A stretch of 64,000 bases of DNA from Phenylobacterium sp. J367 (GCF_024699985.1 NZ_JAJONA010000001.1:124001-188000); one strand, 5' to 3'; shown: positions 30,929-39,611, counted from the first letter of the stretch. Notes: generated by a model not told the origin, from the letters alone. Made by a program: numbers and translations.

Positions 30929-31231
30929 ATGCGTTTGATGATCCTCGTGGCCGCCTCCGCGGCCGCGCTGTCCCTCGCCGCCTGCTCGCAAAAGACTGAA
31001 GACCACGCCGAAGCCGCCGCCGACGAGGCCGGCGCAGCGGCCAGCTCGGCGGCCCAGGACACGGCGGCCAACGCCGACGCGGCCGCCGCCAACACCGCCG
31101 CCGCGGTGGATTCCGCCGTCGACAACACCGCCGCGGCCGCCAACACGGCGGCGGCGAACACGGCCGACGCTGCGGCTACCGCCGGCCGCAAGGCCGACGC
31201 GGCCGCCGACGCAGCGGCCACGACGCCCTAA
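30929..31231 (+). CDS. Ala/Asp-rich small lipoprotein
   Basis: 100 residues with a lipobox (SAAALSLAAC) and SD GGGAGGA six bases before the ATG. The mature part is an Ala/Asp/Thr/Asn repeat (AANTAAAVDSAVDNTAAAAN) of roughly 11-residue periodicity. It probably forms one long helix like Lpp-type or entericidin-like lipoproteins. It lies inside the minus-strand grxC/nit group but on the opposite strand, so it interrupts that cluster. Confidence 0.65.
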   Translation: MRLMILVAASAAALSLAACSQKTEDHAEAAADEAGAAASSAAQDTAANADAAAANTAAAVDSAVDNTAAAANTAAANTADAAATAGRKADAAADAAATTP

Positions 31232-31283
31232 GCGAACGGACTAGTGGCCTGGGCCCCGGCGTCCGCTTCGCGGCGTCGGGCGC

Positions 31284-31544
31284 TCAGGCCGCCTGTTGCA
31301 GCAGGGGGTCGAGCTTGCCCTCGCGCTCGAGCGCCATCATGTCGTCGCAGCCGCCGATGTGCTGCTCGCCCACGAAGATCTGCGGGAAGGTGGCGCGGCC
31401 GGAGCGCTGCATCATCTCCTGGCGCTTCTCGGGATCGAAGGCGGCTTCGATCTCGTCGAACTCGACGCCCTTCTTCTCCAGCAGCGAGACCGCGCGGATG
31501 CAGTAGGGGCAATAGGGTTTCGTGTAGATGGTGACTTGGGCCAT
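31284..31544 (-). CDS. grxC: glutaredoxin 3
   Basis: 86 residues. A dithiol glutaredoxin with active site CPYC at 12-15 in YTKPYCPYCIRAV. The GSH-binding TFPQIFVG (cis-Pro) and GGCDDM are present. It reduces disulfides and mixed glutathione disulfides in the cytoplasm. It follows comF on the same strand by 32 bases. Confidence 0.94.
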   Translation of the reverse strand: MAQVTIYTKPYCPYCIRAVSLLEKKGVEFDEIEAAFDPEKRQEMMQRSGRATFPQIFVGEQHIGGCDDMMALEREGKLDPLLQQAA

Positions 31545-31576
31545 GGCGCTCTAACAAAAGCCGGTCTTGGACGGTT

Positions 31577-32361
31577 TCATATAGTGAGTCCCCGGCGTTC
31601 CTTAACCCGGGCGACGACGGCAAGATCGACGCGGGCCGCGCCGGCGGCCTTCAGCGCCCGCGCACAGCCCTCCGCCGTGGCGCCGGTGGTCAGAACATCG
31701 TCAATCAGCAGGATGCGCTTGCCCTCCACCTGGGCCGCCCGCGACGGCGGCACGTGGAAGGCGCCGGCCACGTTGCGCTTGCGGCCCGAGCCCGACTTGC
31801 CGCCCTGGCTCTCCGTCGCCCGCTTCCGGACGAGCGCGTCCGGCAGGTAGGTAGGGCACGCCGCTCAGCGCCGACAGCGGCCGGGCGATCTCGGCGGCCT
31901 GGTTGTAGCGGCGCCGCAGCAGGCGGAAGGGGTGTAGCGGCACCGGCGCGATGGCGTCAGCGTCCTCGATCAGCGGACGCGCCGCGCGGGAGAGCCAGCG
32001 GGCGAACAGCGGTGCGAGGTCCAGCCGGTCGGCGTGCTTGAGCTTCAGGATCGGCTCGCGCGACAGCTCGTCGTAGAGGCAGGCGGCGCGGGCCGCGTCG
32101 AACGCCCTGGGCTTCGCCAGGCAGGCGGGACAGCGGTCGCCCGGATCGAACGCGAAGGGGGACCCCGCAGCCGTCGCACACCGGCCCGTCGAGGAAGTGG
32201 ATGCGGCTCCAGGTCTCCGCCGAAAGCCCGCCGGCCATCGGCGCCTCGCCGCCGTCCAGCGACTGCGGCGGGAAGACCAGGTCGAGGGCGCCGCGCCACA
32301 GCGCCTTTGCGCGCGGACCCGGTTTCAATCCGCCGGCGAAGAGACCATGTTCCGCCCGCAT
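31577..32361 (-). CDS. comF: ComF-like phosphoribosyltransferase family protein (two suspect lesions)
   Basis: About 259 residues restored. It has an N-terminal Cys pair region (DGPVCDGCGVPF, then DRCPACLAK) and the linker LYDELSREPILKLKHADR. The PRPP-loop-like LLIDDVLTTGATAEGCARAL is near the C-terminus, with VPLHPFRLLRRRYNQAAEIA between. ComF proteins act in DNA uptake in competent bacteria. Lesions are one extra G in the G5 run 32157-32161 and a 4-base tandem duplication (GGTA twice) at 31846-31855. The second is not a homopolymer error, so true inactivation is possible. Confidence 0.75.
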
Positions 32362-33279
32362 GCCCTCCGCCACGACCGACCTGCCCCGCCTCTTCGACCG
32401 CGCCCTGCATCGCAAGCGCCTGGACCGCGCGGCCCGCGACTATGCGGACGCCGACTTCCTCCAGCGCCGCGCGGCCCTGGACGTGGCCGAGCGCCTGGAG
32501 GCGATCATGCGGGACTTCCCGCTGGCCGTCGACCTCTCGGCGCGCGGCGGCGCGTTCCGCGAGGCCCTGGCCGAGAGCCCGGCGGCGCAGCGGGTCGGAA
32601 CCCTGATCGAGGCCGACCTGTCGCCCCGGATGCTGGCCGGCCGCGACGGCCCCGCGTGGCGCTGGACGAGGAACGCCTGCCTTTCGCCCCGCAGAGCCTG
32701 GACCTCGTGGTCTCGACGCTCGGCCTGCACTGGACCAACGACGTGGTGGGCGCCCTGATCCAGGTGCGCCGGGCGCTTAGGCCCGACGGCCTGTTCATCG
32801 GCGCCTTCCTGGGCGGGCAGACGCTGACCGAGCTCCGGCAGTCGCTGGTCGCCGCCGAGGCGGAAATCCTGGGCGGCGCCGGAAGCCGCGTCTCGCCGTT
32901 CGCGGACAGCTCCGACGCCGCCGGCCTGCTGCAGCGCGCCGGGTTCGCGCTGCCGGTGGCCGACGTGGACCGGGTGAACGTGACCTACGACCATCCGATC
33001 AAGCTGCTCTACGACCTGCGCCGGATGGGCGAGACCAGCGTGCTCGCCGAGCGGCACCCGAAGAAGCTGACGCGGGCGATCCTGGAGCGGACCTTCGAGC
33101 TCTACGCCGAGCGCTTCGCCGGCCCCGACGGCCGCGTGCCGGCCACCTTCGAGATCATCACCCTCACCGGCTGGGCGCCGCACGAGAGCCAGCAGCAGCC
33201 GCTGAAGCCCGGCTCGGCCAGGATGCGCCTGGCCGACGCGCTCGGGACCACCGAGCACCGGGTGCCCGGGACGCGGTAG
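32360..33279 (+). CDS. SAM-dependent methyltransferase (BioC/NDUFAF5-like, one suspect -1 indel)
   Basis: 306 residues restored. A class I methyltransferase of the BioC/NDUFAF5 group: FDRALHRKRLDRAARDY at the start, motif I degenerate (AVDLSARGGAF), then LDLVVSTLGLHWTNDVVGAL and ALRPDGLFIGAFLGGQTL. NDUFAF5 hydroxylates a complex I subunit, so methyltransferase activity is not certain, and motif I lacks the usual GxGxG. The frame is lost near 32650-32657. Its ATG and that of comF share the palindrome CATG. Confidence 0.72.
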
Positions 33280-33284
33280 TTTTC

Positions 33285-33437
33285 CTTCCCCATTCATGGG
33301 GAAGGGGGACCGTCGGCCGAAGCCGGAGGCTGAAGAGCCGATGGTGGAAGGGGCGGGTTCCGCGCTGTGCCGTCGTTCGCCCCCTCCACCACCCGCTCTG
33401 CGGCGGGTGGTCCCCTCCCCCGTGAACGGGGGAGGAA
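33285..33437. repeat. long imperfect palindrome, family A copy 2
   Basis: CTTCCCCATTCATGGGGAAG at one end and CCTCCCCCGTGAACGGGGGAGG-like bases at the other, with GATGGTGGAAGGGGCG / CGCCCCCTCCACC inside. The inner block also occurs in the copy at 56803-56983. It lies just after the methyltransferase stop. Confidence 0.65.
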
Positions 33438-33528
33438 GATCTGCCGCGACAACGGGCCACGGCGGCGCTTCCGCCAGGCTCTGCCTAAGGTTGCGCTTCG
33501 GGGGGCTCCCAAGTCGGGGGTCAGTTAG

Positions 33529-34470
33529 GTGCTATCAAACATTCGAGGCTGGGGCCTTGCCCTGGCCGCCGCGGCCGCGCCGGCCGTGATCCTGGCCGGC
33601 TGCGCCAGCGTCGGCGCGCGCGTCTCCGCGCCGTCCACGCCCGAGCGGGCGCCCACCGGCGCGCGCGGGCCGACCGCGCCATCGAGACCCAGGCCAGCGC
33701 CTTCGAGAGCTTCATGCGCAAGGCGGGCGGCATCGACGCCGGCTTCGGGTCCGGGCGCGGTGGCGAGCGCGCTGCAGGTCGGCGCGGGGCATGAGCCCAG
33801 GGAGCTGCAGTCCGGAATGGTCGCCTATGCGGCTATCGCCGCCCTGCAGGAGCCGCGGTTCGTGGACGGGGTGCGCAAGGCCGGCAAGGGCGACCTCGCC
33901 CGCCGGATCGCCGCCAATCCGGGCGCCGTCATGGCCATTCCCGGCGCCGAGGCCGCGGCGGCCCGGGCGTCCGGCGCCCTGGCCCGGCAGGGGGAGGCCC
34001 TGGCCGCCGACGGCCGCCGGGTGAAGCAGGCGTCCTACAGCCTCCAGAAACAGGGCTGGTCGAAGCAGAAGGTACCGAACGCGCCCGGCCGCCTGGCGCG
34101 GGTGAAATCGATCTCGGCGGCGGGCTACAGCCCCGCGGCGGGCGACCAGGCGCACCTCTACCGCGCCGTCTCGGAAGGCGGGCGCAAGGGCGGCGCCGCC
34201 TCAGCCGTGGTCCAGCGCGGCGTGGCGCTGGCGGCGCTCTCGGTGCTGGGCGAGACCGCGCGCGGCAAGGCGCTGATGAGCGAGCCGAAGAGCGGCTTCT
34301 GCCTGAAGGTCGCCAAGCTCAACCTCTACCAGTGCCTGGCCAGCGCCGGCCCGCACTACGAGGACATCTACTGCCTCGCCACCCACGCCATGCTGGAGCC
34401 GGCGAGCTGCGTGACGGACGCGGTCAAGCCGGCGAAGAGCGGGGTCGTGAAGGCGAGCTACAGCCGGTGA
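33529..34470 (+). CDS. lipoprotein of unknown function (hidden compensated frameshift)
   Basis: 313 residues as read, GTG start. It has a lipobox signal (AAPAVILAGC) and a C-terminal part with four Cys (SGFCLKVAKLNLYQCLAS; DIYCLATHAMLEPASC). Residues about 45-75 are Arg/Pro-rich noise. In the adjacent frame this stretch reads ADRAIETQASAFESFMRKAG, a sensible helix. So one extra G near 33667-33669 and one missing base near 33750 probably cancel. No family recognised. Confidence 0.6.
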   Translation: MLSNIRGWGLALAAAAAPAVILAGCASVGARVSAPSTPERAPTGARGPTAPSRPRPAPSRASCARRAASTPASGPGAVASALQVGAGHEPRELQSGMVAYAAIAALQEPRFVDGVRKAGKGDLARRIAANPGAVMAIPGAEAAAARASGALARQGEALAADGRRVKQASYSLQKQGWSKQKVPNAPGRLARVKSISAAGYSPAAGDQAHLYRAVSEGGRKGGAASAVVQRGVALAALSVLGETARGKALMSEPKSGFCLKVAKLNLYQCLASAGPHYEDIYCLATHAMLEPASCVTDAVKPAKSGVVKASYSR

Positions 34471-34494
34471 TGTCGACCTGTCCGCACACAAACG

Positions 34495-34526
34495 CCGCTC
34501 ATCCCGGCGAAAGCCGGGATCCAAGC
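34495..34526. repeat. family B palindrome, left arm of the GIY-YIG cassette
   Basis: Thirty-two bases with the palindromic core CCCGGCGAAAGCCGGG. It is identical, in inverted orientation, to 34856-34887. It ends four bases before the GIY-YIG stop codon. Confidence 0.9.
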
Positions 34527-34529
34527 TGA

Positions 34530-34838
34530 CTACCAGCCGGCAAAGCCGAGCAGATTGTTCAACTCGAGGCCGAGGTCCCGCCATGTGGGGTTCTCGGCTT
34601 CGATCAGTGCGATCTTCCACGTCCGCCGCCATTCCTTTATCTGGCGCTCGCGGCGGAAGGCGTTCTCGCGCTCTTCGAATGTCTCGAACCAGACGAGCTT
34701 GTCGACGCCGTATCGGGCGGTGAACCCCCGGCGCAGCTTCTCCTGATGCTCATGGACACGGCGCGCGAGATCATCGGTGTGACCTGTGTAGAGCGTGCCG
34801 TATGGCTTGCTGGCCATGATGTAGACGAAGAAGCTCAT
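34530..34838 (-). CDS. GIY-YIG single-domain nuclease-like protein (UPF0213 type)
   Basis: 102 residues. The GIY-YIG motif is VYIMASKPYGTLYTG (about residues 5-19), followed by a conserved Arg (DLARRVHEH). The metal-binding Glu is in ERENAFRRERQIKEWRR. Free-standing proteins of this family have no established role; the fold is that of homing and repair nucleases. The gene is enclosed by two 32-base perfect inverted repeats, one 4 bases past its stop and one 18 bases before its ATG, so gene plus arms looks like a unit. Confidence 0.88.
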   Translation of the reverse strand: MSFFVYIMASKPYGTLYTGHTDDLARRVHEHQEKLRRGFTARYGVDKLVWFETFEERENAFRRERQIKEWRRTWKIALIEAENPTWRDLGLELNNLLGFAGW

Positions 34839-34855
34839 GGGCGTCGGCAGGCCCC

Positions 34856-34887
34856 GCTTGGATCCCGGCTTTCGCCGGGATGAGCGG
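34856..34887. repeat. family B palindrome, right arm of the GIY-YIG cassette
   Basis: Exact reverse complement of 34495-34526 over 32 bases. Each arm is itself a hairpin (CCCGGC-GAAA-GCCGGG, read with a GAAA tetraloop). It lies 18 bases upstream of the GIY-YIG start codon. Confidence 0.9.
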
Positions 34888-34928
34888 AGAATAAAACAGG
34901 AACACGCCCCCCATCAAGGGAGGGAGGT

Positions 34929-35346
34929 TCACTCACCCAGCAGGTGCAGGACCACCTCGCGGCGGTGGGGGGCGGGCGCGGTGCTCGAAGAGGTAGAGGC
35001 CCTGCCAGGTCCCGAGCGCCAGGCGGCCGCCCACCAGGGGGACGGAGAGCTGCACCTGCGTCAGGGCGGTCCGCAGGTGGGCCGGCATGTCGTCCGGGCC
35101 CTCGTCCTGGTGGCGGTAGGCCGGACTCTCCGGGGCGATCTGGGCGAAATAGTCCTCCAGGTCCCGGCGGACGTCGGGGTCGGCGTTCTCCTGGATCAGC
35201 AGGCTGGCCGAGGTGTGCCGGCAGAAGAGGGTCATGAGGCCCGTGGCCATCCCCTGCCCCGCCGCCCAGGCCGCGGCCTCGCGGGTGAACTCGTGCAGGC
35301 CCTGGCCGCGCGTGCGGATCTCCAGCGTGTGGGCCGCCTGGCGCAT
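34929..35346 (-). CDS. YjbQ/UPF0047 family protein (one suspect +1 indel)
   Basis: 138 residues restored. It has the UPF0047 signature: GLMTLFCRHTSASLLIQENADPDV (Cys, His) with SPAYRHQDEGPDDMPAHLR and GTWQGLYLFEHR. Escherichia YjbQ has low thiamine-phosphate synthase activity; the true role is unknown. The frame breaks in the G6 run 34967-34972; one base fewer ends HRREVVLHLLGE. Its ATG overlaps the mutT stop (TGATG). Confidence 0.85.
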
Positions 35347-35754
35347 CAGATCAGGTCCCTGAGCCAGGCGACCAGCGGGGCGTCGGCCGGCGGCATGGGA
35401 TAGTCCCCGAGCTTCACCGGCTTCACCCAGGCCATGGCCTTGTGCTCCAGGTTCTCCACCCGGCCCCTCCCAGCGGCGGACGAGGTAGAGCGGCATCAGC
35501 AGATGGAAGCTCTCGTACTCGTGGCTCGCGAAGACGAAGGGGGCCAGGCAGGCGTGGCTGACCGTGATCCCCAGCTCCTCCTTCAGCTCGCGGATCAGGC
35601 AGGCCTCGGGCGTCTCGCCGGCCTCGACCTTGCCGCCCGGGAATTCCCACAGGCCGGCGAGCTGCTTGCCCTCCGGCCGCTGACAGATCAGCACCCGGCC
35701 GTCGGTGTCGATCAGGGCGGCGGCGGCCACGAGGACGGTGGGTTTTCCAGGCAT
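35346..35754 (-). CDS. mutT: 8-oxo-dGTP diphosphatase MutT (one suspect +1 indel)
   Basis: 135 residues restored. The Nudix box is GGKVEAGETPEACLIRELKEELGI (GX5EX7REUXEEXGU). MutT hydrolyses 8-oxo-dGTP to keep it out of DNA; the start PTVLVAAAALIDTDGRVLIC and LAGLWEFPGGK are MutT-like. The frame breaks in the C4 run 35464-35467; one base fewer gives RRWEGRVENLEHKAMAWV and an ending WLRDLI. Coupled to the UPF0047 gene by TGATG. Confidence 0.87.
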
Positions 35755-35762
35755 GTTCGCCG

Positions 35763-35892
35763 AATAGCCTCCTCTCCCCCAGAAGCGAGAGGTTGGGAAG
35801 CGAGAGGGGAGAGGACTGAGGAGAGGGCTTGCCGCCGCCTTTCCCCTCTCCCGGCCTCTCCCTCTCCGCTGCGCGGGGGGAGAGGAGAAATT
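35763..35892. repeat. family A-like palindromic stretch, copy 3
   Basis: CCTCCTCTCCCCC and GGGGGGAGAGGAG face each other over about 130 bases with further CTCTCC/GGAGAG blocks inside. The match to the other copies is loose and it is richer in CT/GA than they are. Confidence 0.45.
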
Positions 35893-36143
35893 GCAGCGGC
35901 TGCGGAACAATCGTCGAACGTGGGTTGACTTGTTGCGCTGCAGCAGCCATCTGCCTCTCGCGCCTCTGAAACGGCGCATGTCCGCGCTCCAGCCGCGTGG
36001 GGCCTCCTAACCGAGGCTCAGCCTGTCGAGTGCAACGGACTCATATGATCGCCCATCACGCGGGGCGCTTCCCCAAAGACCCGCGTCCCGCGCCCTCGGT
36101 GTCACCGACTGGGCGCGTTCGGCGCATACGTGAAAGACTGCGT
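35893..36143. other. long leader region of the RhlE-type helicase gene
   Basis: About 250 bases without a convincing gene. TTGACT at 35925-35930 could be a -35 element; I see no clear -10. Several short upstream start codons in the helicase frame (for example ATG at 36043) exist but code for a Pro/Arg-rich stretch unlike the family. Confidence 0.3.
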
Positions 36144-37578
36144 TTGACCCAGTTTACCGATCTTGGCCTGGCCAAGCCGCTCCTCAAGGCGCTGGCCGAC
36201 CAGGGCTACACCACGCCGACGCCGATCCAGGCGCAGGCGATCCCCGGCGTGATGGCCGGCCGCGACCTGCTGGGCATCGCCCAGACGGGCACCGGCAAGA
36301 CCGCCGCCTTCGCCCTTCCCATCATCCACCGCCTGGCCGAGGACCGTAAGCCGGCGCCGCGCAAGAGCGCCCGCGTCCTGGTGCTGTCGCCGACCCGCGA
36401 GCTCGCCACCCAGATCGGCGAGAGCTTCAAGGCGTACGGCCGCCACATGGGCATCACGGTCGCCGTGGTGTTCGGCGGCGTGAAGTACGGCGCCCAGATG
36501 AAGGCGCTGGAGCCCGGCGTCGACGTGCTGGTCGCCACCCCCGGCCGCCTGCTCGACCACATGCAGGAGAAGACCATCAACCTGCAGGGCGTCGAGACCT
36601 TCGTCCTCGATGAAGCCGACCAGATGCTGGACATGGGCTTCATCGTGCCGATCCGCCGGATCGTGAAGTTCCTGCCGAAGCACCGCCAGAACCTCTTCTT
36701 CTCGGCCACCATGCCGAGCGAGATCGAGAAGCTGACCACCGAGATCCCTGAACCCGAACCCGGTGAAGGTGTCGGTGACGCCGGCGGCCACCACCGTCGA
36801 GCGGATCAACCAGAAGGTCCTGTTCGTCGAGCAGACGCGCAAGCGCGCCCTGCTGGCCGAGCTGTTCGACGACGCCAGCTTCAAGCGCGTCATCGTCTTC
36901 ACCCGCACCAAGCGCGGCGCTGACCGCGTGGCCAAGTCGCTGGAGCAGGTGGGCGTCGACGCCGCGGCCATCCACGGCGACAAGAGCCAGGGCCAGCGCG
37001 AGCGCGCGCTCGCCGAATTCAAGGCCGGCCGCGTCCGCGCCCTCGTGGCCACCGACATCGCCGCCCGCGGCATCGACATCGACGCGGTGAGCCACGTGGT
37101 GCAGTTCGAGCTGCCGAACGTGCCGGAGGCCTACGTCCACCGGATCGGCCGGACGGCCCGGGCCGGCGCCGACGGCTCGGCGGTGGCGTTCTGCGCCGAC
37201 GACGAGCGTCCGCTGCTGAAGGACATCGAGAAGGTGACGCGCCAGCGGATCCCGTCCTTCGACCGCCGCAACGACAAGCAGCTCGGCGCCGCCACCGCGG
37301 TGATGCCGGAGGTCGGCAAGCCGGACCGCGAGGACACCCGCGGCCAGCGCGGCCCGCAGCCGCATCGCGGCCAGCGCCAGCAGAAGCCGAACCGCAACCA
37401 TTCGACGGCCAAGCCCGGCCACCGCCACGAGGGGGCTCCGGCCCGCTCCAACAGCGGCGGCGGCGAACGTCCGGCCCAGGCCAAGCCGGCCGGCGGCCAG
37501 GGCTTCAAGGGCCCGCGCCGCGGCCGCAGCGGCGGTGGCGGCGGCGGCCGTCGCGAAGGCGTCTGGTCGAACCACTAG
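36144..37578 (+). CDS. rhlE: DEAD-box RNA helicase, RhlE type (one suspect +1 indel)
   Basis: 477 residues restored. TTG start at 36144 ([17 protein letters not shown]). Motifs in order: Q motif [15 protein letters not shown], Walker [24 protein letters not shown], then ARGIDIDAV and [10 protein letters not shown]. The C-terminal tail is Arg/Gly/Lys/His-rich, as in RhlE proteins that remodel structured RNA. The frame breaks in the CCC at 36746-36748; one C fewer gives [17 protein letters not shown]. It ends beside an inverted pair of family B palindromes. Confidence 0.9.
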
Positions 37579-37581
37579 GCT

Positions 37582-37687
37582 CCGCTCATCCCGGCGAAAG
37601 CCGGGACCCAGCGGCGCATCCGCCATCCCGGCGTCGGGGCCCATCCTGCCAGTCAGCATGGGTCCCGGCTTTCGCCGGGATGAGCGG
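37582..37687. repeat. inverted pair of family B palindromes
   Basis: Copies at 37582-37610 and 37659-37687 face each other across 48 bases. Both carry the core CCCGGCGAAAGCCGGG or its complement. They fill the space between the convergent rhlE and cutA stops, so they could also work as a two-way terminator. Confidence 0.85.
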
Positions 37688-37691
37688 ATTT

Positions 37692-38012
37692 TTATGGGCG
37701 GCGCGTCACGCCCTCGACCCAGGCCAGGTAGTCGGGGTCGATGTCGGTGACCGGGAGGGCGATCACCTCCGGGGCCTCGTAGCTGTGCAGCGCCCGGATG
37801 CGCGCCCGCACCGGCTCCCAGAGGTCGGCGCGGGTCTTGATCGAGAGAAGCTGCTCGGCCTCGCGCTGGACCTCGCCCTTCCAGACGTACCGGCTGCGGA
37901 TGGCCGCGATCTGCACGCAGGCCGCCAGCCCCTCGGCCAGCAGCTCCTCGGCGATCGTCTCGGCGTCGGCCTCGGTGGCCGTGGTGGTCTGGATCATCAG
38001 GGCCTGCATCAT
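37692..38012 (-). CDS. cutA: CutA divalent-ion tolerance protein
   Basis: 106 residues from the ATG at 38012, chosen because GAGGAG lies 6-8 bases before it. It has the CutA1 trimer signature: ACVQIAAIRSRYVWKGEVQ, EQLLSIKTR and LHSYEAPEVIALPV. CutA forms very stable trimers; a role in copper tolerance is traditional but the direct function is unsettled. Confidence 0.9.
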   Translation of the reverse strand: MMQALMIQTTTATEADAETIAEELLAEGLAACVQIAAIRSRYVWKGEVQREAEQLLSIKTRADLWEPVRARIRALHSYEAPEVIALPVTDIDPDYLAWVEGVTRRP

Positions 38013-38021
38013 GGCGCTCCT

Positions 38022-38167
38022 CATCCCTCCCCTTCAGGGAGGGGGGCAGGTCGCGGAACGCGACCGGGGTGGGAAACCGCGTTCAGGCGCCCGCTTCAGG
38101 GCTGGAACCACACATCCCCACCCGGCGGGGCTTCGCCCCGTCCACCCTCCCCTGAAGAGAAGGGATG
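38022..38167. repeat. long imperfect palindrome, family A copy 4
   Basis: CATCCCTCCCCTTCAGGGAG at one end and CCTCCCCTGAAGAGAAGGGATG-like bases at the other over about 145 bases. Inner blocks GACCGGGGTGGG and CCCCACCCGG are also inverted. It separates cutA from argJ. Confidence 0.7.
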
Positions 38168-38168
38168 A

Positions 38169-39611
38169 CTACGACCGGTAATCCCCGTTGATCTCGACGT
38201 AGCGCTTGGTGAGGTCGCAGGTCCAGACCGACGCCGTGGCGCGGCCCATGCCCACGTCGACCGTGACCTCCAGGTCCTGGCGCTTCATGTAGGCGCTCAT
38301 CTTGCCCTCGTCGTAGGCGGGCGAGATCAGGCCGTCCTGGGCCGCCCAGTAGGGCCCGAACTTCACCGACAGGCTGTCGCGGTCGATGGGCTCCTCGGCC
38401 TTGCCGACCGCCATGACGATCCGGCCCCAGTTGGCGTCCTCGCCGGCGAAGGCGGTCTTCACCAGCGGGCTGTCGCAGATGGTGCGGGCGATCTTGCGGG
38501 CCGACGCCGCGGTCTCCGCGCCGGTCACCGTCACCTTGATGAACTTGGTGGCTCCCTCCCCGTCGCGGACGAGCTGGTGCGCCAGGTCCATCAGCACGCC
38601 TTCGAGCTTGTCGCGGAAGTCGGCGAGCCTGCGGTCGCCGGCCCGGCTGATCTTCGGGGCGCCGGACGCGCCGGTGGCGAACAGCAGCAGGGTGTCGTTG
38701 GTGGAGGTATCGCCATCCACCGTGATCGCGTTGAAGGTGGAGCGCGTGTAGAGGTTCACCAGGGCCTGCAGCGCCGCCGGCGTGATCGCCGCATCGGTGA
38801 CCACGAAGGCCAGCATGGTCGCCATGTCGGGCGCGATCATGCCCGAGCCCTTGCAGATGCCGCCGATGCGCACCTTCGTCCCGTCGATCACGGCCTCGGC
38901 GTAGGCGCCCTTCGGGAAGGTGTCGGTGGTCATGATGGCGCGCGCCGCCCCGGCCCAGCCGTCGGGGGTCAGCCGGTGCTCCACCTCCGGCAGGCGGTGG
39001 GTGATCTTGCCGTCGTCCAGCAGCACCCCGATCACGCCGGTGGAGGCGGTCATCACGTCCCGCTGGCGGCAGTCGAAGCGCTTGCCGACCGCCGACGCCA
39101 CCCGGCGCACCGCGTCGGCGCCCGGCCGGCCGGTGAAGGCGTTGGCGCAGCCGGCGTTGACGACGAGGGCGCGGACGCCCTCGCCCTTCGTCGCCTCCAG
39201 GTGCCGCCGGCACCAGTCCACCGGGGCCGAGCCCACGGTGCTGCGGGTGAAGACGCCCGCGCAGCTCGCCCCTTCCGGGAAGTGGAACAGCAGCAGGTCC
39301 TCGCGGTCGTACTTGTAGAAGCCGGCCCGGCCGGTCGCCATCTCGACGCCGCCGATCGGCGGCATCTTCGGGAACGGCACGGCGAGCGGCGAGACCGGCA
39401 TGGCCTTGCCCGGCGCGGACGGCGCAGGAGCCGGCGGCGGCGGGGCGGCGAACTGGGCGGCCTGCTTGTCGGCGCGCTTGAGGGCCGCGCGCTTCAGCGC
39501 GCTGGTCAGCGGATCGAAGGCGCGTTCCAGGGTCTGGCTCACCACCTCGGCGGGCTTGGCGGCGGCCTTCCGGGTGCGCGAGGCGGCGGTCTTGGCAGGC
39601 TTCTTGGTCAT
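38169..39611 (-). CDS. argJ: bifunctional ornithine acetyltransferase/N-acetylglutamate synthase ArgJ
   Basis: 480 residues. ArgJ moves acetyl from N-acetylornithine to glutamate in arginine synthesis. It self-cleaves before Thr265 in APDMATMLAF; the substrate and oxyanion-hole Thr-Gly (TASTGVIG) precede it. The catalytic domain starts only at about residue 75 (SPLAVPFPKMPPI), so there is a Lys/Ala/Pro-rich N-terminal extension of some 70 residues. ATG at 39611. In the raw sequence it is fused in frame to the upstream parvulin gene, which I attribute to one extra C at 39619-39623. Confidence 0.9.
   Translation of the reverse strand: MTKKPAKTAASRTRKAAAKPAEVVSQTLERAFDPLTSALKRAALKRADKQAAQFAAPPPPAPAPSAPGKAMPVSPLAVPFPKMPPIGGVEMATGRAGFYKYDREDLLLFHFPEGASCAGVFTRSTVGSAPVDWCRRHLEATKGEGVRALVVNAGCANAFTGRPGADAVRRVASAVGKRFDCRQRDVMTASTGVIGVLLDDGKITHRLPEVEHRLTPDGWAGAARAIMTTDTFPKGAYAEAVIDGTKVRIGGICKGSGMIAPDMATMLAFVVTDAAITPAALQALVNLYTRSTFNAITVDGDTSTNDTLLLFATGASGAPKISRAGDRRLADFRDKLEGVLMDLAHQLVRDGEGATKFIKVTVTGAETAASARKIARTICDSPLVKTAFAGEDANWGRIVMAVGKAEEPIDRDSLSVKFGPYWAAQDGLISPAYDEGKMSAYMKRQDLEVTVDVGMGRATASVWTCDLTKRYVEINGDYRS

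Noticed and set aside
31846..31855. Programmed frameshifting in comF, fliK, fumC or secA
   Set aside because: The sites lack a shared slippery heptamer or downstream structure, and the same type of indel occurs in unrelated genes throughout the window.
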